Assembly: GCA_958295875.1 (NCBI GenBank)
Contig: OY282379.1
Location: 2,046,001-2,110,000, forward strand
Length of the DNA stretch: 64,000 bases
Direction of reading: 5' to 3'
Source: an uncultured Pseudomonadales bacterium
GTDB lineage: Bacteria; Pseudomonadota; Gammaproteobacteria; Pseudomonadales; Azotimanducaceae
This document shows, in pieces, positions 8,012 through 16,300 of the stretch. Within the stretch, counting starts at the first letter, position 1. The number at the start of each line of letters is the position of its first letter. The notes below the pieces were generated by a model. The model had not been told where the DNA came from. It saw nothing but the letters and a program-made list of their open reading frames with translations, and made no database searches. Made by a program: the position numbers and the translations under genes.

Positions 8012-9562
8012 TTAAGGCATGTACGGCGTGGGCCCCGGCCCAAGCTGCGTCTTGAGCACCGGCTGCGCCATGCGCACGAACTCGCACACTTTGGGGCGCG
8101 TCTCGCGCGGATCGATGATGTCCTCGATGTTGAACGCTTCGGCGGTGCGGAACGGCGACGCCAGCGCTTCAAGCCGCGCCTCGATCTCTTCGCGCTTGGC
8201 TTCCGGGTCTTCGGATTCGGCGATGATGCGGCGGTATGCCGCGGAGACGCCGCCGGCAATGTGCATGGAACCCCAGTGCCCAGAGGGCCAAGCCACGCGC
8301 TTGAACATGCCGCCGGGCCGGTCATGGCATTGGCCGGCAACGCCATAGAGCTGCCGGATGATGATGGTCATCCACGGCATGCGGGTGCGCAGGGTGGCGC
8401 AGAGCATCTTGGCGCCGGCGCGCACGATGCCTAGGCGTTGCTGCTCCGGCCCCACCATGAAGCCGGGCTCGTCGGCGAAGTACACCATCGGCAGGTGGAA
8501 CGTGTCGCAAAGCTGCAGGAAGCGGATGACTTTCGTTCCCGCCGCCACGTCCATCGAGCCACCCAAACGCTTCGGGTTGTTAATCATCACGCCCACCGGG
8601 TAGCCATCCAACCGGCCCAAGCCGAGGATGCGCGAGCGCCCATAGTGCGGCGTGATCTCAAAGAATGAATCCGCATCCAGCACCGCGCGCAGAATCTTGC
8701 GCGGGTCGTAAGCGCGGCGCTTGTCTCTGGGGATGACGGATAGGAGTGCCTCGTCGCGCCGTTCTGGATCGTCCCCCGCTTCGGCGCGTGGCGGCAGTTC
8801 CCACACATTGGCGGGCAGATAGCTCAAGAACTGCTTGATCATCTCGAACGCTTCGGCTTCGGATTCAGCCAAGTTGTCGATGACGCCGCTGTCGAACACT
8901 TGGCTGCGTTCGTCGCCTAAATCTTCCTTGCTGACGTCGATGCCGAGCGCGGCCTTCACCACGGGCGGGCCGCCAGGAAACACTTGGCTGATGCCTTTCA
9001 CCATCACGTTGAAGTGGGCGAGGCAGGAATCCACCGCCGGCAAGCCAGCCACAGAACCGAGCACCGCCGCGGCCACCGGCACTTCGCACAGCAGCCCTTC
9101 GATGCCGGGGGTGACGGGATTGGTGGGAATGTAGGTGCGCCCGATTTGCTCGAACGTCTTGACGCTGCCGCCGGCGGCATCGAGCAGGCGGATGAAAGGC
9201 AGGCGCCAATCCCGCGCCATGTTCTGGGCATGGCCGCCCTTGTTGCCGATGGATGCGTCGGAGGCGCCGCCACGCACGCTGAAGTCCCCAGCGGTGACGA
9301 CGGCGGGGCGGCCATTGAGGTGAGCGAGGCCGATCACCATGTTCGATGGCTTGACGTCCACCAACTCGTTGCCATCGTAGGTGGCGCTGCCGGCGAGGCC
9401 GCCGATTTCCTGAAACGATGCCGTGTCCGCCAACGCCTCGATGCGCTCGCGCACGGTGAGCTTGCCGCGCCGCCGCTGTTCCTTGACGCCGGCTTCGCCG
9501 CCCATTTGCGCTGCGAACTCGCGGCGCCGCTTCAGCTCGTCGATTTCCGGCTGCCAAACCAT
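8012..9562 (-). CDS. acyl-CoA carboxyltransferase subunit (propionyl-CoA carboxylase beta-like)
   Basis: 516 residues, the normal size of the carboxyltransferase beta chain of biotin-dependent acyl-CoA carboxylases. Both crotonase-fold halves are visible: the first with VVTAGDFSVRGGA and DAAGGSVKTFEQIG (residues about 85-140), the second with GVMINNPKRLGGSMD, FADEPGFMVGPEQQ and the GG-rich SMHIAGG. It transfers carboxyl from carboxybiotin to an acyl-CoA. No biotin carboxylase or biotinyl subunit is adjacent, so its partner is encoded elsewhere or may be the giant carboxylase at 48.8-53.8 kb. It lies 15 bases after the SDR gene in one transcription unit. The exact acyl-CoA cannot be told. Confidence 0.82.
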   Translation of the reverse strand: MVWQPEIDELKRRREFAAQMGGEAGVKEQRRRGKLTVRERIEALADTASFQEIGGLAGSATYDGNELVDVKPSNMVIGLAHLNGRPAVVTAGDFSVRGGASDASIGNKGGHAQNMARDWRLPFIRLLDAAGGSVKTFEQIGRTYIPTNPVTPGIEGLLCEVPVAAAVLGSVAGLPAVDSCLAHFNVMVKGISQVFPGGPPVVKAALGIDVSKEDLGDERSQVFDSGVIDNLAESEAEAFEMIKQFLSYLPANVWELPPRAEAGDDPERRDEALLSVIPRDKRRAYDPRKILRAVLDADSFFEITPHYGRSRILGLGRLDGYPVGVMINNPKRLGGSMDVAAGTKVIRFLQLCDTFHLPMVYFADEPGFMVGPEQQRLGIVRAGAKMLCATLRTRMPWMTIIIRQLYGVAGQCHDRPGGMFKRVAWPSGHWGSMHIAGGVSAAYRRIIAESEDPEAKREEIEARLEALASPFRTAEAFNIEDIIDPRETRPKVCEFVRMAQPVLKTQLGPGPTPYMP

Positions 9563-9577
9563 GCGCTTGCTGCCCCT

Positions 9578-10645
9578 CTATGCCGCGGCCGCGGTGCGCC
9601 GCGGGCGAACCTTGCCGATGGCGATGAGCGATTCCACGCAATCCATGAGCGATTCCTCGAACGGCCGGAACTGCACGCCGGTCACGGCGCGGATGCGGTC
9701 GTTGCGCAGGGCACAGCCCGCCCAGATGCTCCGCAACTCGGCCTCGCGGGCTTGGACGCGCTCGGGGAACGGATCCGTCACCGCGGGTGGCTCGAAACCC
9801 AATTCGGGCAACAGGCGCGGGATCATCGCGCAGATGTCTTCCACCTTGCGGGTTTCGGTGGACCAAGCGATGTAGCGCTCGCCATTGCGCACTTGCGCGC
9901 TTTCCAGCAATCGCACATGGCTCTCGGCGTCGTCGCGCACATCCACGGGCATCCAGGGCCGATACGCCGGGGTTTGGTAGTACTTGCCCAACAGCATCGT
10001 GCGGATGTTGCTCTGCCAAGGCCCCATGTACTTCTGGTGGGCGGATTGAATCGGGCCGACGTTATCCGCCGGGCAACAGGTGATGGCATCCCACTGCCCG
10101 CTGCGCTCGGCGGCATCCGCAAAGGCGCGCTGCGCGATGAGCTTGCCCCGCGCATAGCCGAAGCCCCGCGCCGGCGTGAACTTCGGGTGGGTCTCCATCG
10201 GATAGCGATCTTCATACAGCACCGGCCGGCGGATGAGTTCCTTGATGTCGCCATCGGAGATCACCGCGGCCACGCTGGACGTCACCACCACCCGGCTCAC
10301 CGTGCCGGCGGCGTTGACGCTGGCGATGATGTGGTCGCAGATGCGCTGCACAGCATCCGCATCGTTGTAATCGTTGACGTGGGAAACGTGGCAGACGCCG
10401 TGGCAACCGACGAAGATGTCGTCGAAGCAGCCGGCGTCGTTGAGGTCTGCGGCGTGCAGGGTGAGCCGCCCGGAAACATGGCCGGGCAGCGCCCGCAGGA
10501 AGCCGCAGCGTGCGGGGTCGTCCGTGTTGCGGACGCACGCGCGCACGCGATAGCCCTTGTCCAACAGGCGCCGCACCACCCAGCCGCCGATGAATCCGGC
10601 GGCGCCGGTCACGGCGACGGTGCCGCCCTTGGGAACTGGGGCCAT
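9578..10645 (-). CDS. extended short-chain dehydrogenase (dihydroflavonol reductase-like)
   Basis: 355 residues. The nucleotide-binding motif TGAAGFIG is at residues 13-20, VTSSVAA at 121-127 provides the catalytic serine region, and Y164 with K168 (YARGK) forms the catalytic pair, all as in extended SDRs such as dihydroflavonol-4-reductase and 3-beta-hydroxysteroid dehydrogenase. It probably reduces or oxidises a carbonyl/alcohol substrate with NAD(P). It is the first gene of a two-gene unit with the carboxyltransferase, which suggests an acyl-CoA or related degradative pathway, but substrate is unknown. Confidence 0.75.
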   Translation of the reverse strand: MAPVPKGGTVAVTGAAGFIGGWVVRRLLDKGYRVRACVRNTDDPARCGFLRALPGHVSGRLTLHAADLNDAGCFDDIFVGCHGVCHVSHVNDYNDADAVQRICDHIIASVNAAGTVSRVVVTSSVAAVISDGDIKELIRRPVLYEDRYPMETHPKFTPARGFGYARGKLIAQRAFADAAERSGQWDAITCCPADNVGPIQSAHQKYMGPWQSNIRTMLLGKYYQTPAYRPWMPVDVRDDAESHVRLLESAQVRNGERYIAWSTETRKVEDICAMIPRLLPELGFEPPAVTDPFPERVQAREAELRSIWAGCALRNDRIRAVTGVQFRPFEESLMDCVESLIAIGKVRPRRTAAAA

Positions 10646-10684
10646 GCGCTCTCTCCTTGATCTGGCATCGACGTTGGCGAAGAG

Positions 10685-10735
10685 GCGAAAGCTAGCAAAC
10701 CAAGCACCGCCCCTTCAACTTGCGTGAGCTTTCGC
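10685..10735. repeat. 9-bp inverted repeat in the 10.65-10.9 kb intergenic region
   Basis: GCGAAAGCT at 10685-10693 and AGCTTTCGC at 10727-10735 are perfect inverses separated by 33 bases, just upstream of the divergent SDR gene. It could be an operator or the base of an RNA stem; nothing recognised. Confidence 0.35.
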
Positions 10736-10756
10736 TGACATGTCGAAAGGCCATTT

Positions 10757-10777
10757 TCTGGCACGGATATTGCCAGA
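10757..10777. repeat. 7-bp palindrome, possible operator
   Basis: TCTGGCA, spacer CGGATAT, TGCCAGA. The 7-base arms and 7-base gap suit a dimeric regulator site. It lies about 30 bases upstream of a candidate -35 element. Confidence 0.35.
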
Positions 10778-10805
10778 TGTCGGGTCTGAAAACTCGTTCA
10801 TCGAG

Positions 10806-10835
10806 TTGACAACGAAATCACGACGCTGCAATCAT
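10806..10835 (+). promoter_or_regulatory. candidate sigma-70 promoter of the hypothetical gene at 10909
   Basis: A consensus TTGACA at 10806-10811 is followed after 18 bases by AATCAT (four of six matches to TATAAT). The -35 box overlaps a small palindrome, AACTCG-TTCAT-CGAGTT at 10791-10807, which could be a repressor site. Placement is by motif only. Confidence 0.35.
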
Positions 10836-10852
10836 CCTCCGTCGCGGGGAAA

Positions 10853-10880
10853 CGCGTGCCGGGTGACCTCCGGGCACGCG
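10853..10880. repeat. hairpin in the leader of the hypothetical gene
   Basis: CGCGTGCCGG pairs with CCGGGCACGCG with one bulged base. It lies between the candidate promoter and ATG 10909, so in a transcript it would form a strong 5-prime leader stem. There is no T-run after it. Confidence 0.35.
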
Positions 10881-10908
10881 CTTTGGCCACTCGGGGCTTG
10901 GAACGTTC

Positions 10909-11643
10909 ATGGGATCAAACGCGCCTTTCGCGTTCTTGTTCGTCGCCATGAGCCCTGCATTGGTGGGGTTGGTCGTGTTCTGCATCCAAATGGCGTGGCC
11001 ACGGATTCTCCCAAGATTGGTCGTGATTCCTCCGATTCGCAGGCGCTGGGCTAGATGCACGCGGGTTTTCGCGCGGGCGAACATCGCGACGCTTCTAGTG
11101 CCTCTGGTAGATGAGGTGTTCAAGAACTTTCAAGCCACGAACGGCAAAATCCTGATCGTCGGAAGCGATGGCATGTACCTCGTGGGGCGGAAAAACAAGA
11201 TGCTTCAACGTGCAATCCGCGCTTGGACGGCGCGCGGTATGAACGTGCGGTACCTGTTGGTCGATCCGAGTGACGAAGCACTTGCCGAGCTTGAGCAGTT
11301 GCGGCAAGAGTTGGAGGTATCCGACAAGCTCGACATTTTGCCGCTGAAGGCCCTTCCCAAAGATGCGCCCCATGAAGTACATGTGTTGGCGGAGTTCTTG
11401 CTTGCCACCCATCTAACGTTAATCGAGTTCGCCGGGGCGAAGGGGGATAAGGACCAAAGTAAACGAATCATGTGGATCGAGGGCAAGCACTGGCCCAAAG
11501 AGATGCACTCGTTCGGCAATCGGTGGGTTGCGCCCGATGCGATGAGTGCAAGGGTGGATCGCGTAGGCCCAACTTGGGATGCGTTGTTCTCGCAATGGGC
11601 AGACAGGCTCGAGCCAGTTTGCGAGTATGCCCAACATCGTTAG
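10909..11643 (+). CDS. hypothetical protein, possible N-terminal membrane anchor
   Basis: 244 residues, not recognised. Residues about 5-27 are hydrophobic (LFVAMSPALVGLVVFCIQMAW) and are followed by a basic stretch, so a single N-terminal membrane anchor is likely. The middle has an alpha/beta pattern (KILIVGSDGMYLVGRK, then MNVRYLLVDPSDEAL) that could be a small Rossmann-like domain, and the end is charged with several Trp. Its base composition looks less GC-rich than its neighbours, and its leader is full of palindromes, which suggests a transferred cargo gene. The next in-frame ATG is at 10948. Function unknown. Confidence 0.6.
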   Translation: MGSNAPFAFLFVAMSPALVGLVVFCIQMAWPRILPRLVVIPPIRRRWARCTRVFARANIATLLVPLVDEVFKNFQATNGKILIVGSDGMYLVGRKNKMLQRAIRAWTARGMNVRYLLVDPSDEALAELEQLRQELEVSDKLDILPLKALPKDAPHEVHVLAEFLLATHLTLIEFAGAKGDKDQSKRIMWIEGKHWPKEMHSFGNRWVAPDAMSARVDRVGPTWDALFSQWADRLEPVCEYAQHR

Positions 11644-11759
11644 CTGATAGTTGAGTGAATAGTCTCTTGTTGTCGACTGCGTATCTTGCGCTGTTTCAGA
11701 CAGCCTTTGGCGAGCCGCTCTAAGCCATTACCCGCCGCCTAGCTGGGGCCTCGGGCCTC

Positions 11760-13037
11760 TTACCCCTCGTATCGTCGCAGCCGCCTTTTCACCAGCGCGT
11801 TGCGTAGCCGCACATAGTCTGGCAGGCCGTTGCGGTAAGCGGGATAGTCTTCGCCGGCGATGAGTGGGGCTAGATGGCGGTGCGCTTTGGCGGTGATGCC
11901 GTAGCCGGTGCTGGAAATGAACGCCCGCGGCAGCTTGCGCTCCACGTTCGCCATCCGCGCCAACGGCACGGCGCCGATGCGCCAGCGATACGGTTCGTCT
12001 TGCTCGCGCACGATCACCGGCGCCACGGCGTTCTGGCCGGCCAGGGCGAAGCGCACTGCCGCCTCGCCCACCGCATAGGCTTGCTGCACGTCCGTGGCGG
12101 ATGCGATGTGGCGCGCGGAACGCTGCAAGTAGTCCGCCACGGCCCAGTGGTGCTTGTGGCCGAGCGCGTCGCGCACCATCGCTGCGAGCCGCGGCGCGAC
12201 GCCGCCTAGCTGCGCGTGGCCGAATGCGTCGCGCAGCCCGGATTCGGCAAGGAACGTGCCATCGGCGTGACGGGCACCCTCTGAGGCCACCACCACGCAG
12301 TGGCCGATGCGGCGCACGGTGGCGTCCACGCGGCGCAGGAAGTCCGCTTGGTCGAACGGCACCTCCGGAAACAGGATGAGGTGCGGGGCATCGCCTGGGC
12401 GTTCTCCCGCCAGCCCGCCGGCCGCGGCGATCCAACCGGCATGGCGGCCCATCACCTCCAAGATGAACACCTTGGTGGAGGTTTCGCTCATGGAGGCCAC
12501 GTCGAGGGCGGCCTCGCGCACGGCCACGGCCACATACTTCGCCACCGAGCCGAAGCCGGGGCAGGCGTCAGTGCAGGGGAGATCGTTGTCTACGGTTTTC
12601 GGGATGCCGATGCAGACGAGGGGGTAGCCGCGCTGCTGGGCCAGCGCAGACACCTTGTTGGCCGTGTCTTGCGAATCCCCGCCGCCGTTGTAGAAGAAGT
12701 AGCCGATGTCGTGGGCGCGGAACACGTCGATGAGGCGCGTGTAGGGGCGCGGGTCGTCCTTAATGGGCGGGAGCTTGTGGCGGCAGGAGCCGAACGCGCC
12801 GCCTGGCGTGTGGCGCAGCGCCCCGATGTCGGCGTCCGTCTCCACGCTGGTGTCGAACAGTTCCTCGCGCAACGCGCCGAGAATGCCGTTCTTGCCGGCG
12901 AACACCTTGCCGAGTTGGTCGGCATGGCGCCGCGCCGTCTCGATGACGCCGCATGCGGTGGCGTTGATCACGGCGGTGACGCCGCCGGATTGAGCGTAGA
13001 AAACGTTCCTCGGCGGCGCTTGGGCTTGGCTTGGCAT
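11760..13037 (-). CDS. pyrophosphate-dependent 6-phosphofructokinase
   Basis: 425 residues, typical of the long PPi-type phosphofructokinases rather than the 320-residue ATP type. GGGDS at residues 118-122 has aspartate followed by a non-glycine, and PKTVDND at 146-152 has the lysine; both are hallmarks of pyrophosphate specificity. MGRHAGW follows near residue 190. It reversibly phosphorylates fructose 6-phosphate and may work in glycolysis and gluconeogenesis. It stands alone, divergent from the membrane protein gene at 13097. Cofactor assignment rests on these residues only. Confidence 0.85.
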   Translation of the reverse strand: MPSQAQAPPRNVFYAQSGGVTAVINATACGVIETARRHADQLGKVFAGKNGILGALREELFDTSVETDADIGALRHTPGGAFGSCRHKLPPIKDDPRPYTRLIDVFRAHDIGYFFYNGGGDSQDTANKVSALAQQRGYPLVCIGIPKTVDNDLPCTDACPGFGSVAKYVAVAVREAALDVASMSETSTKVFILEVMGRHAGWIAAAGGLAGERPGDAPHLILFPEVPFDQADFLRRVDATVRRIGHCVVVASEGARHADGTFLAESGLRDAFGHAQLGGVAPRLAAMVRDALGHKHHWAVADYLQRSARHIASATDVQQAYAVGEAAVRFALAGQNAVAPVIVREQDEPYRWRIGAVPLARMANVERKLPRAFISSTGYGITAKAHRHLAPLIAGEDYPAYRNGLPDYVRLRNALVKRRLRRYEG

Positions 13038-13096
13038 GGGCGTTGGTCGTCGCGGGGTCGGCGGGGATTGTGGGGCATTTGTGCGACAATTTCCGC

Positions 13097-13612
13097 ATGG
13101 CCGCGGTGCTGAACCTGTTCTGGAATCTCTGCCTGCTGCGCGTCGGCCCGGCTGCGATACCCGCCTACGCTTGGTTCGTGGTGGCCGTGGTGGCCGCAGA
13201 CATCGCCCTCACCACCTTCGTTGGCGTGACGGTGGGGGATGGTGCCGCGTCTCAAGCGCTGTCGCTCGCTGTCGTCTCCCTCGCCACGGTGGCGGCCATC
13301 ACTTGGGGTGGCTTGCGCCTCGCTGGCGAAGCCAAGCGGTTTCCGGCGACGCTCGCGGCCCTCGCCGGCAGCGACGTGTTGCTGAGCCTCGTGCCGGCGG
13401 CGTTGGCGCCGTTTGAGGCGCTGCAGCCGCTCTTCATCATCGCCATCTTCCAGCTTTGGCTGATCGTGGTGTGGGGTTCCATCTACCGCCACGCGTTCGA
13501 CACGAGCCTTGCCTTCGGCATCGTCATCGCCTTCGGCACAGCCCTAGTCGCCACCTTTGTGGTGGGCCTCGCGTTGGACGCCGCGCCGCCGGCGCCGCCG
13601 GCCAGCAGTTGA
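13097..13612 (+). CDS. small integral membrane protein upstream of mpl
   Basis: 171 residues from ATG 13097; the frame is open upstream to 13031, which would run into the phosphofructokinase gene. Hydrophobicity suggests about five membrane helices (around residues 5-20, 25-45, 55-75, 100-125, 135-160) with a short Pro/Ala-rich tail. No known domain is recognised. Its stop overlaps the TTG start of mpl (TTGA), so it is cotranscribed and probably coupled to it. Confidence 0.6.
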   Translation: MAAVLNLFWNLCLLRVGPAAIPAYAWFVVAVVAADIALTTFVGVTVGDGAASQALSLAVVSLATVAAITWGGLRLAGEAKRFPATLAALAGSDVLLSLVPAALAPFEALQPLFIIAIFQLWLIVVWGSIYRHAFDTSLAFGIVIAFGTALVATFVVGLALDAAPPAPPASS

Positions 13613-15009
13613 CCCAACACCTCTACTTCCTCGGCATCGGGGGCACCCTGATGGGTGGCCTCGCGTTGATCGCCAAGGCGAAGGGCTATCGCGTCACCGG
13701 TTCAGATGGCCACATCTATCCGCCGATGAGCAACCAGCTGGCGGCGGCCGGCATTGACGCTTACGAAGGCTTCGACCCGGCGCAGCTGCGCCCGCCGCCG
13801 GACCTCGTCGTCATCGGCAATGCGCAGTTGCCGCGCGGCCATCCGGCCATCGAGCACATCTTGAACGAGAATTTGCCGTATGTGTCCGGCGCCGAGTGGC
13901 TCGGCGGCGCGGTGCTGCGGGAACGTTGGGTGGTGGCGGTGGCCGGCACCCACGGCAAAACCACCACGGCGAGCATGGTGGCGGCCATCCTGGAACATGC
14001 CGGCCTCGCCCCCGGTTTCATGATCGGTGGCGTGCCGCTGGATTTCGGCGAGTCCGCGCGGCTTGGCGCGGCGCCGTTCTTTGTGGTGGAGGCGGACGAG
14101 TACGACACCTCGTATTTCGACCGGCGCTCCAAGTTCGTCCACTACCGCCCGCGCACGTTGGTCATCAACAACCTGGAATATGACCACGCGGACATTTTCG
14201 ACAATCTGCGCGCCATCCAGACGCAGTTCCACCACCTCATCCGCACGGTGCCGAGTTCGGGCCTCATCGTGGCGCCGATGCGGGATGCGGCCGTAGACAA
14301 GGTGTTGCGGCAGGGCTGCTGGACGCCGGTGGCGCGCTTCGGCGCGGGGCAGCCGGCGCGGGACAGTTTCGCGCGCGATACCGGGGAACGCTGGTGCGCC
14401 GAAGACGTGGAGGCCGATGGCAGCGCCTTCGACGTGTTGCTGGACGACTCACGCTGCGGGCGCGTGGCATGGTCGCTGTCTGGTGCCCACAATGTGGCCA
14501 ATGGGCTGGCCGCCATCGCCGCGGCGCGCCACGCCGGCGTGCCGGCCGCCGCCGCGGTGGAGGCGCTGTCGGCGTTTCAGGGCGTGAAGCGGCGCATGGA
14601 ACTCATCGCGCAGCGCGACGCGGTGAAGGTGTATGACGACTTCGCCCACCATCCAACCGCCATCCGCCACACGTTGGAAGGGTTGCGCTGTCGCGTGGGC
14701 AACGAGCAGATCATCGCCGTGGTGGAGCCGCGCACGCACACCATGTCCCTCGGTGCCCTGCGGGCGGACTTGGCGACATGCTGCGCGGCGGCGAACGAGG
14801 CCATTTGGTTTCGTGGGCCAAATCTACAATGGGATTTGATGGAAGTGGTGCGCCGCAGCGTGGTGCCGGCCACCGTGGTGGACAACGTGGATCGCATCGT
14901 CAGCCGCTTCACGCGCCCCCGGCGCCGCCCGTGCCATGTCGTCATCATGTCCAACGGCAGTTTCGGCGACATCCGCGAGAAGTTCATCGCCAAGCTCGGC
15001 GCGGTGTAG
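13609..15009 (+). CDS. mpl: UDP-N-acetylmuramate:L-alanyl-gamma-D-glutamyl-meso-diaminopimelate ligase
   Basis: 466 residues from TTG 13609, the only start that gives the canonical THLYFLGIGGTLMGG beginning; the TTG overlaps the previous stop. Mpl reattaches recycled tripeptide to UDP-MurNAc in murein recycling. The Mur-ligase P-loop GTHGKTT lies at residues 113-119, with EADEYDTSYFDRRSKF and YDDFAHHPTAI as further Mpl signatures; the C-terminal domain has VVEPRTHTMSLG. Cytoplasmic. A stable hairpin follows before the convergent SDR gene. Confidence 0.93.
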   Translation: MTQHLYFLGIGGTLMGGLALIAKAKGYRVTGSDGHIYPPMSNQLAAAGIDAYEGFDPAQLRPPPDLVVIGNAQLPRGHPAIEHILNENLPYVSGAEWLGGAVLRERWVVAVAGTHGKTTTASMVAAILEHAGLAPGFMIGGVPLDFGESARLGAAPFFVVEADEYDTSYFDRRSKFVHYRPRTLVINNLEYDHADIFDNLRAIQTQFHHLIRTVPSSGLIVAPMRDAAVDKVLRQGCWTPVARFGAGQPARDSFARDTGERWCAEDVEADGSAFDVLLDDSRCGRVAWSLSGAHNVANGLAAIAAARHAGVPAAAAVEALSAFQGVKRRMELIAQRDAVKVYDDFAHHPTAIRHTLEGLRCRVGNEQIIAVVEPRTHTMSLGALRADLATCCAAANEAIWFRGPNLQWDLMEVVRRSVVPATVVDNVDRIVSRFTRPRRRPCHVVIMSNGSFGDIREKFIAKLGAV

Positions 15010-15125
15010 CGGCGCCGTCCAGCGTTTAGCGCTCTTGGCGGCGGCGAGGCCGGTTAAACCAAGACGCGGCCGCCCGCTCTGTGGGCCGCCCAACACGCTA
15101 GCGATTGCCGCCGCTCGATGGCGCA

Positions 15126-15145
15126 GCCGCCGCGAATGCGGCGGC
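15126..15145. terminator. hairpin between convergent mpl and SDR genes
   Basis: GCCGCCGC, loop GAAT, GCGGCGGC: a perfect 8-bp GC stem between the two stop codons. No T-run; probably a bidirectional transcription end. Confidence 0.4.
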
Positions 15146-15157
15146 CGCCCATTGGAA

Positions 15158-16078
15158 TCAGCCAGTGGCCACCGCCGCGCCCCCAGCTTTCGCCGCCGCG
15201 TCGTTCGCCTGCTTCGTCTCGATGAGTTGGGGCATGTAGCTGTCCAGCTCGTCCAAGGTCCAAACGCCGTTGTCCGGCTTCTCGAAGCTCTTGATGATGG
15301 CTGGCTGCTGCATGATGCCCACCAACCCGCTCGCGCAGTGGATGATCTGGCTGGAAATGCCCGCCGCCTCTTCGGTGCAGAGCCACGCCACCACCGGCGC
15401 GATGTGTTGCGGGCCGCCGGAGGCCATGTCCGCATCGGAGGTGTCCTCGCCCCGCGCTTCGCGCAGTGGAATGGTCATCCGCGTCAGCGCGCCGGGGGAG
15501 ATGACGTTCACGGTGCAGCCGTACTTGGCCAGCTCGATGGCGAGCACCCGCGAGAAGCCGGCGATGCCGGCCTTGGCGGCGCCGTAGTTGGCTTGGCCGA
15601 AGTTGCCGAACAGGCCCGAGACGCTGGAGAAGTTGATGATGCGGGTGCCGCGCCGCCCGCTCTCGCGGATGTACTTGGCGAATGGCCGCGAGCAGCAATA
15701 GTGGCCTTTGAGGTGGACGGCGATCACCGCGTCCCAATCCGATTCTTCCATGTTGAAGATGGATTTGTCGCGCAGGATGCCGGCGTTGTTGACGAGGATG
15801 TCCATCCCGCCGAAGTTGTCGATGGCGGTTTGCAAGAGCGAAGCGCCGCCTTCCACCGTCGCCACGGATTCCGTGTTGGCGGCGGCCTTGCCGCCAACGG
15901 CGCGGATTTCCTGGGCCACCTCCTCGGCGATGGTGCCGCCGCCGGTGCCGTCCGTTGCGCCGCCGAGGTCATTCACCACCACGCTCGCGCCTTCTGCCGC
16001 CAGCGTGAGCGCGATCTCGCGCCCGATGCCGCGGCCGGCGCCGGTGACCACGGCGGTTTTGTCGTCCAAACGTCCCAT
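15158..16078 (-). CDS. SDR-family oxidoreductase (3-hydroxyacyl-CoA dehydrogenase-like)
   Basis: 306 residues from ATG 16078, chosen for GAGGAGA 9 bases upstream. TGAGRGIG is at 12-19, NNAG at 97-100, serine region at 151-152, and Y165 with K169 (YGAAK) form the catalytic pair. The long VVVNDLGGATDGTGGG loop and C-terminal extension resemble the dehydrogenase unit of multifunctional beta-oxidation enzymes, suggesting an acyl-CoA or hydroxyacyl substrate. Substrate not determinable. It is a single gene, convergent with mpl. Confidence 0.78.
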   Translation of the reverse strand: MGRLDDKTAVVTGAGRGIGREIALTLAAEGASVVVNDLGGATDGTGGGTIAEEVAQEIRAVGGKAAANTESVATVEGGASLLQTAIDNFGGMDILVNNAGILRDKSIFNMEESDWDAVIAVHLKGHYCCSRPFAKYIRESGRRGTRIINFSSVSGLFGNFGQANYGAAKAGIAGFSRVLAIELAKYGCTVNVISPGALTRMTIPLREARGEDTSDADMASGGPQHIAPVVAWLCTEEAAGISSQIIHCASGLVGIMQQPAIIKSFEKPDNGVWTLDELDSYMPQLIETKQANDAAAKAGGAAVATG

Positions 16079-16300
16079 TTGGCATGTCTCCTCTGTGTGA
16101 AACTGTGTGAAGCGATGAGCCCGAAGTTGGGGGCGAGCGAAGCGCAGCGGGTGTGGCGGCGCTTGGGAATCGGCCTTGTCAAGCCAGCCCAGCCGCGTCG
16201 GCCCCGGCCGCCACGCGGCTCGCGCATGGCGCCGCGCCGCCGCACTGTGTGGACCTGCGGGCCGCTTTGCCCCGTGAATGGCGTGGCATACTAAAGCCGA

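Noticed and set aside
8984..10660. 558-residue plus-strand open frame
   Set aside because: Antisense to the carboxyltransferase and SDR genes, which have clear motifs.
10740..11054. 104-residue frame before the hypothetical gene
   Set aside because: No start signal or protein-like composition; overlaps the leader palindromes and the better frame at 10909.
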